From the NCBI GenBank assembly GCA_003542415.1, contig DPKR01000104.1, forward strand, positions 1-5,195: a stretch of DNA of 5,195 bases, given 5' to 3'. The translations under genes were made by a program, and so were the position numbers. Under the pieces are notes generated by a model, which saw only the letters and a list, made by a program, of their open reading frames with translations, did not search any database and was not told the origin of the DNA. Shown here one piece after another: positions 1 to 5,195 of the stretch. The number at the start of each line of letters is the position of its first letter. Within the stretch, counting starts at the first letter, position 1. The DNA comes from Alphaproteobacteria bacterium (GTDB taxonomy: Bacteria > Pseudomonadota > Alphaproteobacteria > RF32 > CAG-239).

Positions 1-331
1 CTATGAATATATGGTTTCAAACGAATCGCGTATTAAATCGGTGAAAGACCAAATCAGAGCTTATGCCATTGCGCTTGACGGTGTTCAGCAGGAAGAAGCT
101 TTAGGCAACCGCACGGTTTTAGATGTGTTGGATGCGTATCAAGAGCTTTTAAATGCCAATGTGCAAGAAGTTCGTGCCCGCCGTGACTACTATGTTTCGG
201 GCATGGCTTTGATGCTTGCCATGGGCAAACTCACAGCCAAAGATTTGAATTTGAATGTTGAATATTACGATGCTGAAAAACATTCAAAAGAAACGCGAAA
301 CAAATGGCTTTCACTTTCTATTGATAAATAG
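1..331 (+). CDS. tolC: TolC-family outer membrane efflux protein, C-terminal end (5' truncated by window)
   Basis: This is the last 109 codons of an outer-membrane channel of the TolC family, which docks with inner-membrane pumps or type I secretion ABC exporters to move substrates across the periplasm and outer membrane. The frame is open to the left edge (codons start at base 2), so the true start lies outside. The ATG at 11 is internal. The family signature is clear: the stretch GNRTVLDVLDAYQELLNANV, then VRARRDYYVSGMALMLAMGKLTAKDL. These correspond to the last long alpha-helical hairpin and equatorial segment of TolC repeat 2. The end, with YDAEKHS and a final KW near the stop, also resembles alphaproteobacterial TolC/RsaF-type proteins. 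The stop is 7 nt before the next gene, implying co-transcription. Whether it serves drug efflux or protein secretion cannot be told from this fragment. Confidence 0.9.
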   Translation, partial: YEYMVSNESRIKSVKDQIRAYAIALDGVQQEEALGNRTVLDVLDAYQELLNANVQEVRARRDYYVSGMALMLAMGKLTAKDLNLNVEYYDAEKHSKETRNKWLSLSIDK

Positions 332-338
332 GTCAACA

Positions 339-593
339 ATGGATAATCAAGAAGACATATCAACCGAAGAAATTTTAGCTTCCATCAGAAGCATCTTGCT
401 TGAAAAGCAGGAAATTGCTTCAAAAGAAGAAGTTTTTGAGCTCACCAAAGAGATGATTCACAAATCCTCCTTGGAGCTTGATTATAATAAGGTTGTTGAT
501 GAAGTCTTAAAAGAATATGCCGCCATTTTTGAGGCGGAAGAAGCTGAGGCTAAAAAACAAGAAGTCCGAGTGCCGGAAAAGACGGATTTATAA
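339..593 (+). CDS. popZ: PopZ/DUF2497-family polar organizer-like protein, unusually short (84 aa)
   Basis: PopZ forms a polar microdomain in Alphaproteobacteria that anchors ParB-parS and recruits cell-cycle regulators. Residues 8-21 (STEEILASIRSILL) match the conserved N-terminal client-binding helix of the family (usual form MEEILASIRRII). An EEVFELT motif follows at about residues 34-40, like the DEVLELT segment of Caulobacter PopZ. I chose the ATG at 339 because it follows the tolC stop by 7 nt, has AGG upstream at 330-332 (overlapping that stop), and puts the conserved helix near the N terminus. An in-frame ATG at 255 would overlap tolC by 77 nt. The C-terminal oligomerization region (RxLLRPxLKxWLDxNLPxxVE type) is not recognisable; residues 52-67 (YNKVVDEVLKEYAAIF) may be a degenerate first helix. 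The tail is charged (Glu/Lys). The position between tolC and valS matches the family's usual setting, which strengthens the call. Confidence 0.75.
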   Translation: MDNQEDISTEEILASIRSILLEKQEIASKEEVFELTKEMIHKSSLELDYNKVVDEVLKEYAAIFEAEEAEAKKQEVRVPEKTDL

Positions 594-651
594 AGCGTTT
601 GCCTTAACCCGTCTCCGTTTCGACTTTTGTTTTTAACCATCAAGAAAAAAT

Positions 652-657
652 AGGAAA
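652..657 (+). promoter_or_regulatory. Ribosome binding site of valS
   Basis: AGGAAA lies 4 nt upstream of the ATG at 662 in an A-rich stretch. This supports that start over later in-frame Met codons. The 68-nt gap between the popZ-like gene and valS contains no convincing terminator or promoter. Confidence 0.7.
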
Positions 658-661
658 TGTT

Positions 662-3286
662 ATGTTAGAAAAAAATTATAATCCGAGTGATGCGGAACAA
701 CGTATTTATCAAGACTGGGAACAATCGGGCGATTTTAAACCTGATATGCGCTCGAACAAAGATGCTTTTGCCATTGTGATCCCCCCGCCGAATGTGACAG
801 GCGTTTTGCACATGGGACATGCTTTGGACGATACGCTTCAAGATATTTTGGTGCGCTACAACAGAATGCTTGGCAAAAAAGTTTTGTGGCAGCCGGGCAC
901 AGACCATGCAGGCATTGCAACTCAAATGGTTGTTGAGCGCGAGCTTGCAAAAGATGGCGTTTCGCGCCATGATTTAGGCCGTGAAAAGTTTATTGAAACT
1001 GTTTGGAAGTGGCGTGAAAAATCAGGCGGCACAATTTGCAGACAACTAAGACGTTTGGGTGCTTCGTGTGATTGGAGCCGCGAGCGTTTTACCATGGACG
1101 AAGGTTTGTCGCGCGCCGTTTTGAAAATTTTTGTTTCGCTTTACAAAGACGGTTTGATTTATAAAGCCAAAAAACTCGTCAACTGGGATCCGAAATTGAT
1201 GACCGCTGTTTCTGATTTGGAAGTTGTTCAAAAAGAAACCGTGGGCAAAATGTATTATTACAAATATCCGATTAAGGGCGAAGATGGTGAGTTTATCCAC
1301 ATTGCAACCACACGTCCTGAAACAATGTTCGGCGATACGGCTGTTGCTGTTTCGAAAGACAATGAAAAATTAAAGCACCTTATCGGCAAAACCTGCCTGC
1401 TTCCTTTGACGGATCGTGAAATTCCGATTATTGCCGACGAGCATGCCGACCCCGAAAAGGGCACAGGTGCCGTGAAGATCACACCGGCGCATGATTTCAA
1501 CGACTTTGAAGTTGGCAAACGTCACAATTTAGAGATGATCAACATCTTAAACAAAGATGCCACTTTAAATGGAAACACCCCGTTTGAAGGATTGAGCACA
1601 ACCGAGGCTCGCCAAAAGACCATTGAGGCTTTGGAAAAATTAGGCTTGATGGAAAAAATTGAAGACCACCCGATGGTTATTCCTTATGGCGACAGAACGG
1701 GTGCCGTGATTGAACCTTTGATGACGGACCAATGGTTTGTTGATGCCCCAACGCTCGCCATTGATGCCATTAAAGCCGTTGAGAATGGTGATATGCAATT
1801 TGTGCCGAAAAATTATGAAAAAACGTATTTTGAGTGGATGCGCAACATTCAGCCGTGGTGTATTTCGCGCCAACTTTGGTGGGGGCATCAAATGCCGATT
1901 TGGTATGCCTCAGACGGCACAATCTTTTGTGAAGAAACTGAAGAAGAAGCTTATAAACAAGCCGAAAAACACTTTGGTAAAAAAGTTGAGCTCACGCGCG
2001 AAACAGATGTGTTAGACACTTGGTTTTCATCAGGTTTATGGGCATTTTCAACATTAGGCTGGCCTGACAAAACAGAGTTTTTAGACACCTTCTATCCAAC
2101 CTCTGTTTTGGTGACCGGTTTTGACATCATCTTTTTCTGGGTTGCCAGAATGATGATGATGAGCATGTATCAAATGAAAAGAGTACCGTTCAAAAAATGC
2201 TACATCCACGGGCTTGTGCGCGATGAACAAGGTCGCAAAATGAGCAAATCCAAAGGCAACACGGTTGACCCGATGGAAACTATTGAAAAATACGGCGCCG
2301 ATGCTTTGAGGTTCTTTATGGCCGCTTCCGAAACACAAGGTCGCGATATTAATATTTCTGATACGCGTATTGCAGGCTATCGAAACTTTGCAACGAAATT
2401 GTGGAATGCAGCCAGGTTCTGCGAAATGAATGGTTGTAAATATACCAAAGATTTTGATCCTCAAAAAGTTCACATGGATTTGAACAAATGGATTTTAGCC
2501 AAAGCCGATGAAGCCACATCGGAGGTGACCAAAAACTTAAACGATTTTCGTTTTTCAGATGCGGCGAATGCTGTTTATCAGTTTGTTTGGGGCACATTCT
2601 GCGATTGGTATATTGAGCTTTCAAAATCAGTGTTTTACGGTCAAAATGAGGCTGAAAAGAAAGAAACACAACAAACGGCTGCCTTTGTGCTTGACCGGAT
2701 CCTTATCATTTTGCACCCGTTTATGCCGTTTATCACAACAGAGCTTTGGAACAACTTAGCCGAGCGCGATATCAAACTTATTCATGCCCCATGGCCGGAA
2801 GTCAAAGCTCAGAACGCAAACGCTTCCGCTATTGACTGGGCAATTGATTTGATTACCTCTATCCGTTCTTTGAGGGCAGATTTGAACTTGCCTGCCGGCG
2901 CAAAATTGACTGTGTTTTTAAATGACTTAAAGCAAAATCATTTAGATGAAACGAAGCAAATGGTTTTGTCGCTTGCAAGGCTTGAAAACATTGAGCTTTT
3001 GGCAACCGAAGTTTCAAAAGATATGGTTCAGGGCGCATTTTCGGGCGGTGTGTTTTTCATTCCGCTGAAAGGTGTTGTTGATTTCGAGGCTGAAAGAGCG
3101 CGTTTGAACAAAGAGCTTTCAGAGCTTGAGGGACGTCTTAAAGGTTATGAGGCCAAACTGACAAACGAGAGCTTCATTTCAAGAGCCCCCCAAAAGGTTG
3201 TTGAAGAAGAAAAACGCCGCCAAAGCGAGGCTTTGGAACAAAAACAAAAGCTTCAAGAAGCTTTTGATCGCATAAAAGATTTATAA
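662..3286 (+). CDS. valS: Valine--tRNA ligase (ValRS)
   Basis: Class I aminoacyl-tRNA synthetase that activates valine with ATP and loads it onto tRNA-Val in the cytoplasm, hydrolysing mischarged Thr-tRNA in an editing domain. Visible landmarks: PPPNVTGVLHMGHAL at 41-55 carries the HIGH motif as HMGH (50-53); GTDHAGIATQ at 79-88; the CP1 editing domain includes ATTRPETMFGDTAV (215-228) and GTGAVKITPAHDFND (267-281). ISRQLWWGHQMPIWY (401-415) and DTWFSSGLWAFSTLGWP (452-468) are ValRS-typical, and KMSKS is intact at 526-530. The anticodon-binding helical domain covers about 605-760, including HPFMPF (685-690). A C-terminal coiled-coil arm rich in Glu/Lys/Arg covers about 806-872, as expected for ValRS. 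At 874 residues it is close to compact forms such as the Bacillus enzyme and shorter than E. coli (951). No catalytic motif is missing. It sits inside the + strand operon, 25 nt before the lipoprotein gene. Confidence 0.98.
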   Translation: MLEKNYNPSDAEQRIYQDWEQSGDFKPDMRSNKDAFAIVIPPPNVTGVLHMGHALDDTLQDILVRYNRMLGKKVLWQPGTDHAGIATQMVVERELAKDGVSRHDLGREKFIETVWKWREKSGGTICRQLRRLGASCDWSRERFTMDEGLSRAVLKIFVSLYKDGLIYKAKKLVNWDPKLMTAVSDLEVVQKETVGKMYYYKYPIKGEDGEFIHIATTRPETMFGDTAVAVSKDNEKLKHLIGKTCLLPLTDREIPIIADEHADPEKGTGAVKITPAHDFNDFEVGKRHNLEMINILNKDATLNGNTPFEGLSTTEARQKTIEALEKLGLMEKIEDHPMVIPYGDRTGAVIEPLMTDQWFVDAPTLAIDAIKAVENGDMQFVPKNYEKTYFEWMRNIQPWCISRQLWWGHQMPIWYASDGTIFCEETEEEAYKQAEKHFGKKVELTRETDVLDTWFSSGLWAFSTLGWPDKTEFLDTFYPTSVLVTGFDIIFFWVARMMMMSMYQMKRVPFKKCYIHGLVRDEQGRKMSKSKGNTVDPMETIEKYGADALRFFMAASETQGRDINISDTRIAGYRNFATKLWNAARFCEMNGCKYTKDFDPQKVHMDLNKWILAKADEATSEVTKNLNDFRFSDAANAVYQFVWGTFCDWYIELSKSVFYGQNEAEKKETQQTAAFVLDRILIILHPFMPFITTELWNNLAERDIKLIHAPWPEVKAQNANASAIDWAIDLITSIRSLRADLNLPAGAKLTVFLNDLKQNHLDETKQMVLSLARLENIELLATEVSKDMVQGAFSGGVFFIPLKGVVDFEAERARLNKELSELEGRLKGYEAKLTNESFISRAPQKVVEEEKRRQSEALEQKQKLQEAFDRIKDL

Positions 3287-3296
3287 CTTTATTTTT

Positions 3297-3304
3297 GAAA
3301 GGAA
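3297..3304 (+). promoter_or_regulatory. Ribosome binding site of the OmpA-domain lipoprotein gene
   Basis: GAAAGGAA lies 7 nt upstream of the ATG at 3312, within the 25-nt gap after valS. It is a strong site. The short gap suggests translation from the valS transcript, although a promoter inside the 3' end of valS cannot be excluded by eye. Confidence 0.7.
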
Positions 3305-3311
3305 CAAATTT

Positions 3312-3950
3312 ATGAAAAAAACCATTTTATCTCTTATTGCTATTGCTTTTCTTTCAGCCTGTGCAACTGATCCTTACACAGGCGAAAGCAAGGTTTCAAA
3401 AACCGCATGGGGCACAGGTATCGGCACAGCAGTCGGAGCCGGTGTCGGCGCCTTAATCGGCGGTGAAAAAGGTGCTTTAATCGGCGCAGGTGTCGGTGCG
3501 GCAGCAGGAGCCGGCACAGGCGGCTATATGGATATTCAAGCGCGAAAACTCCGCGAAAGCTTGCAAGGCACAGGTGTTCAGGTTGCGCGTGACGGGCAAA
3601 ATATTCGCCTCATCATGCCAAACGCCATCACCTTTGACACCAACAACGATGTGATGAAAACAAGTGCCAACAAGGTTTTGGATTCTGTTGCCATTGTTGC
3701 CAAAGAATATAACAAAACAAACTTGCAAGTGATCGGACACACCGATTCAACAGGCAATGACAAAATCAACATTCCGCTCTCTCAACGCAGAGCTGCAACA
3801 GTTGCAAACTATTTGCAACTGCGTGGTGTGAACGGTGCGCGTATTTCAGTTGCCGGCATGGGCGCATCTCAACCGATTGCCTCAAATGACACAGCAGCCG
3901 GTCGCGAGCAAAACCGCCGCGTTGAAATCTTTTTGATTAACGCACAATAA
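3312..3950 (+). CDS. OmpA-family outer membrane lipoprotein with glycine-zipper segment (YiaD-like)
   Basis: Predicted lipoprotein that tethers the outer membrane to peptidoglycan. Residues 1-16 form a lipoprotein signal peptide (KK, hydrophobic core, lipobox LSAC at 14-17), so Cys17 would be lipidated. Ala at +2 does not give the inner-membrane retention signal. Residues 33-71 are a Gly/Ala-rich glycine zipper (GTGIGTAVGAGVGALIGG, then GALIGAGVGAAAGAGTGG), likely membrane-interacting. Residues 98-212 are an OmpA C-terminal domain: ITFDTNND, then GHTDSTG (142-148), then LSQRRAATVANYL (156-168), then GMGASQPIASNDTAAGREQNRRVEI. Asp145 and Arg160 align with the family's diaminopimelate-binding Asp and Arg. 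The order signal, zipper, OmpA domain is that of YiaD-like lipoproteins, and 212 aa is a normal length. It is the last gene of the operon and is followed at once by a strong terminator. A link to the Tol-Pal system is possible but not shown. Confidence 0.93.
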   Translation: MKKTILSLIAIAFLSACATDPYTGESKVSKTAWGTGIGTAVGAGVGALIGGEKGALIGAGVGAAAGAGTGGYMDIQARKLRESLQGTGVQVARDGQNIRLIMPNAITFDTNNDVMKTSANKVLDSVAIVAKEYNKTNLQVIGHTDSTGNDKINIPLSQRRAATVANYLQLRGVNGARISVAGMGASQPIASNDTAAGREQNRRVEIFLINAQ

Positions 3951-3967
3951 ATTGATTAAAAAAAACT

Positions 3968-3995
3968 AAGCCTCTCAATCGAGAGGCTTTTTTTT
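3968..3995 (+). terminator. Rho-independent terminator of the tolC-popZ-valS-lipoprotein unit (copy 1)
   Basis: An 8-bp stem AGCCTCTC / GAGAGGCT with loop AATC (3969-3988) is followed by an unbroken U tract (eight T, 3988-3995). It starts 18 nt after the lipoprotein stop. Eight A residues at 3958-3965 precede the stem, so it could also stop transcription from the right. The first 27 bases recur exactly at 5059-5085. Confidence 0.93.
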
Positions 3996-3997
3996 AA

Positions 3998-4144
3998 ATG
4001 TTGCCTCATCTTTATCAGGCAATACGTAATAAAGATGTATTCGGTGAAAATGGAATTTTAAAAAACATTCATCGAAAAGATATTGGAAAAGAACGTAATG
4101 ATTGGATTGAAGAGCTAATACGCCAACTTGGATTGTTTTGGTAG
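3998..4144 (+). CDS. Short ORF of unknown function (48 aa), possibly a gene remnant
   Basis: An open frame of 48 codons begins MLPHLYQAIRNKDVFGENG and ends ELIRQLGLFW before TAG at 4142-4144. I do not recognise the family. The composition is protein-like: amphipathic, with charged patches, and DWIEELIRQLGLF could be a C-terminal helix. The start is odd: a stop codon (3995-3997) directly precedes the ATG, and the upstream bases are the U tract of the previous terminator. The only purine-rich ribosome-binding candidate, GAGAGG at 3981-3986, is buried in the terminator stem. A hairpin follows 7 nt after the stop and has its T-rich tail on this strand, as if terminating this gene. The simplest reading is the 3' remnant of a longer gene whose front was lost. 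A genuine small protein is possible. Confidence 0.35.
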   Translation: MLPHLYQAIRNKDVFGENGILKNIHRKDIGKERNDWIEELIRQLGLFW

Positions 4145-4151
4145 TTTTGTG

Positions 4152-4188
4152 GTAAAGAGCTTAAAAAAAGCTCTTTACTTTATTTTAT
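4152..4188 (+). terminator. Intrinsic terminator between the short + ORF and the minus-strand gene
   Basis: A perfect 11-bp stem GTAAAGAGCTT / AAGCTCTTTAC (4152-4162 with 4168-4178) encloses an A5 loop and is followed on the + strand by TTTATTTTATT. On the minus strand the tail is CACAAAACT, a poor U tract. It therefore fits termination of + strand transcription through the short ORF better. It lies 1 nt beyond the stop codon of the minus-strand gene and may still serve as that gene's 3' end or RNA-stabilising hairpin. Confidence 0.75.
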
Positions 4189-4998
4189 TATTTTTGCTTC
4201 TTGTGATAAAAAGATTTTATCGTCTTGACTTATTGTCAATTGGTAAGGAATAAGATCTATCGGTCCAACATAAGTGACTTCAAACATATAAGTTTTATTG
4301 TTATTTTCAAAAGTATATATATGATTATCACTGCTTCCATAAAAATTAATTTCTCCATTTGGAGCAATCAATAAAGGCTTTTCCAACATTGATTGCCCTT
4401 TATTCCAAAGAGATAATCTATAGCTACTGTAAGGATCATCATTCGTTTTCTTAATTTCATCAATGCGCCCAAGATAAGTTTCCGTTTCAAAAATACATAC
4501 ATTTTCATAAAAATTTCTTATATCAGAATAAAGATTCTTTTTGTCTTTTTCATACCAATCATTTACAAAATCAACTTCTTTTTCTGTTAATGTATTTATT
4601 GCTATTAATTTGCCCTCATAATTAATCCATAGAACTCCGCTATATAACATAATACCTTCATAACCAACCTCTTCCCAATCTTCCGTCTTTGAATCAAGTA
4701 TGAGCTGCCTGATATTTTTATCAAACAATGTATCATATCTTTCTATCAATTCCTGTTTATTTTGTATATCAGGGATAGGATTACGACGAACAAACGGATA
4801 TTGAACATATTCTGCAACTATTTCCGGATTGTTGGTTTTTATAGCGTTCTTAAATCTATTGATAGCGTCTTCTTTTTTGTGTGTTATGATATCCTCTTGT
4901 CCAAGAATATAAGGGGGTTGTTTTGTTTTTACATAAACAAATGTACCAAAACAAATAAGAATAAGAAAGAAGAAAGATAACACAATTTTTTTTGCCAT
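4180..4998 (-). CDS. Uncharacterized membrane-anchored or exported protein (272 aa)
   Basis: Function unknown. Residues 3-4 are Lys-Lys, followed by a strongly hydrophobic segment (about 5-23, LSFFFLILICFGTFVYV). This is either an uncleaved signal anchor or a signal peptide; no clear AxA cleavage site is visible, and Cys16 lacks a proper lipobox because Ile precedes it. The rest should face the periplasm. Residues about 42-140 (FKNAIKTNNPEIVAEYVQYPFVRRNPIPDIQNKQELIERYDTLF, then GIMLYSGVLWINYEGKLIAIN) look like an NTF2-like cone fold of a type I associate with conserved hypothetical proteins. Residues about 190-270 (YRLSLWNKGQSMLEKPLLIAPNGEINFYGS onward) are a beta-rich second half. Both assignments are by eye. 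The gene is visibly more AT-rich than valS: 16 of 60 G+C in 4201-4260 against 29 of 60 in 2221-2280. It has its own promoter and ribosome site (AGAGG) and runs against the operon on its left. Recent acquisition is plausible. Confidence 0.8.
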   Translation of the reverse strand: MAKKIVLSFFFLILICFGTFVYVKTKQPPYILGQEDIITHKKEDAINRFKNAIKTNNPEIVAEYVQYPFVRRNPIPDIQNKQELIERYDTLFDKNIRQLILDSKTEDWEEVGYEGIMLYSGVLWINYEGKLIAINTLTEKEVDFVNDWYEKDKKNLYSDIRNFYENVCIFETETYLGRIDEIKKTNDDPYSSYRLSLWNKGQSMLEKPLLIAPNGEINFYGSSDNHIYTFENNNKTYMFEVTYVGPIDLIPYQLTISQDDKIFLSQEAKIIK

Positions 4999-5003
4999 AG
5001 ATA

Positions 5004-5008
5004 CCTCT
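5004..5008 (-). promoter_or_regulatory. Ribosome binding site of the 272-aa membrane protein gene
   Basis: Read on the minus strand, AGAGG is followed by TATCT and then the ATG at 4998. The 5-nt spacing is normal and fixes this start, which also places the hydrophobic segment at the N terminus. Confidence 0.7.
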
Positions 5009-5025
5009 TTTATAAATACATAAAA

Positions 5026-5054
5026 ATAATATATTCGTTTTAATTAAATTGCAA
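5026..5054 (-). promoter_or_regulatory. Candidate sigma-70-type promoter of the 272-aa membrane protein gene
   Basis: On the minus strand, TTGCAA (5054-5049) and TATTAT (5031-5026) are separated by 17 nt. They match TTGACA in 4 of 6 and TATAAT in 5 of 6 positions. The predicted start near 5019 gives a leader of about 20 nt, enough for the AGAGG site. The region is very AT-rich, so chance matches are likely. Its position directly beside the terminator at 5059-5085 supports it. Confidence 0.5.
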
Positions 5055-5058
5055 GCAA

Positions 5059-5085
5059 AAGCCTCTCAATCGAGAGGCTTTTTTT
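5059..5085 (+). terminator. Rho-independent terminator hairpin (copy 2)
   Basis: Same hairpin as copy 1 (AGCCTCTC-AATC-GAGAGGCT, 5060-5079) with seven T on the + strand (5079-5085). No + strand gene reads into it here. On the minus strand it begins 10 nt after the stop of the beta-barrel gene and has an AAAAAAA lead and a TTTTGCTT tail, so it can also end that transcript, though with a weaker U tract. It separates the barrel gene from the promoter of the 272-aa gene. Confidence 0.85.
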
Positions 5086-5095
5086 ATATGAGAAT

Positions 5096-5195
5096 TTAGA
5101 AATATAATCTTACACCGGCTGTTATATCGTACAAATTTTCGGCATCATCAATACCTGTATTATTATAGTGTCCCATCAATCGCAATGCGACATTA
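5096..5195 (-). CDS. C-terminal end of an outer-membrane beta-barrel protein (partial, 32 aa in window)
   Basis: The minus strand is open from the right edge (first codon at 5194) to TAA at 5098-5096 and encodes NVALRLMGHYNNTGIDDAENLYDITAGVRLYF. The last stretch alternates polar and hydrophobic residues (LYDITAGVRLYF) and ends in Phe. That is the C-terminal beta-signal recognised by the BAM complex, typical of small porin-like or Opa/OMP_b-brl barrels. NVALRLMGHYNNTG would be the preceding strand and turn. The start lies beyond the window. With so few residues the exact family cannot be named, but an outer-membrane barrel is the best reading. Confidence 0.7.
   Translation of the reverse strand, partial: NVALRLMGHYNNTGIDDAENLYDITAGVRLYF

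Larger units (their letters stand above)
3968..5085 (+). repeat. Direct repeat pair: identical 27-base terminator copies bracketing an AT-rich segment
   Basis: Bases 3968-3994 and 5059-5085 are identical (AAG, the GCCTCTC-AATC-GAGAGGC hairpin, and seven T) in the same orientation, with starts 1091 nt apart. Identity includes the loop, which a terminator does not need to conserve. Flanking bases diverge on both sides. The enclosed stretch carries a short + ORF, a further hairpin and a minus-strand gene. The span given covers both copies and the segment between them. Confidence 0.85.

Noticed and set aside
255..338. 28-codon N-terminal extension of the popZ-like gene from the ATG at 255
   Set aside because: It would overlap tolC by 77 nt, has no family-like sequence, and the ATG at 339 has better spacing and places the conserved helix near the N terminus.
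580..614. AGACGG / CCGTCT inverted repeat between the popZ-like gene and valS
   Set aside because: The stem is only 6 bp with a loop over 20 nt, it starts inside the coding sequence, and no clean U tract follows, so it is not a convincing terminator or attenuator.
2081..2473. 130-codon minus-strand frame inside valS
   Set aside because: It lies wholly opposite a highly conserved synthetase domain, has no ribosome site seen, and its Phe/His-rich content is typical of an antisense shadow. Other antisense frames in valS and the lipoprotein gene are rejected for the same reason.
4953..4955. Possible lipobox at Cys16 of the 272-aa protein
   Set aside because: The residues before Cys are Ile-Leu-Ile. 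A lipobox needs Gly, Ala or Ser directly before Cys, so lipidation is unlikely.
4762..4980. + strand frame of 72 codons starting TTG, with MYIRDR at its start
   Set aside because: It is antisense to the 272-aa gene. The peptide recalls those produced by sequencing-adapter read-in, but the DNA (TTGTATATCAGGGATAGG) does not match the adapter, so neither a gene nor contamination is supported.
3996..5058. Insertion sequence or transposon
   Set aside because: There is no recognisable transposase motif and no terminal inverted repeats at the borders. The only border repeats are the terminator hairpins themselves, so a mobile element cannot be called.

Overview
The window looks like a piece of an AT-leaning alphaproteobacterial chromosome. 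The main reason is gene order: the 3' end of a TolC-family outer-membrane efflux gene, then a small gene with the N-terminal signature of the PopZ/DUF2497 polar organizer family, then valS. From general knowledge, tolC-popZ-valS is a recurrent alphaproteobacterial neighbourhood. The moderate GC of the housekeeping genes argues against the usual GC-rich members and would suit an uncultured, host-associated or otherwise AT-drifting lineage. The lineage is an inference from synteny and protein motifs, not from a marker gene.

Left two thirds (1-3995): four genes on the + strand, closely spaced (gaps of 7, 68 and 25 nt). They are tolC (C-terminal end only), an 84-codon popZ-like gene, full-length valS (874 codons) and an OmpA-domain lipoprotein with a glycine-zipper segment. 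They end at a strong intrinsic terminator at 3968-3995 and probably form one transcription unit. Three of the four encode cell-envelope or cell-pole functions, and valS is the housekeeping member.

Right third (3996-5085): an AT-rich segment of different character. It holds a 48-codon + strand ORF of unknown identity, which starts directly at the end of the terminator and is followed by its own hairpin. It also holds a 272-codon minus-strand gene for a membrane-anchored protein of uncharacterized type, with a recognisable promoter. The segment is bracketed by two identical 27-base terminator copies in the same orientation (3968-3994 and 5059-5085). This is the most unusual feature here. It suggests either an insertion between two originally convergent genes with duplication of the terminator, or a stereotyped terminator word repeated through the genome.

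Right edge (5096-5195): the last 32 codons of a minus-strand gene, too short for routine ORF calling. They end in alternating residues and a terminal Phe, as in outer-membrane beta-barrels. I see no CRISPR array, tRNA, rRNA, transposase with recognisable motifs, or defence system. The ordinary genes are well supported. The novelty, if any, lies in the shortened PopZ and in the terminator-bracketed segment.
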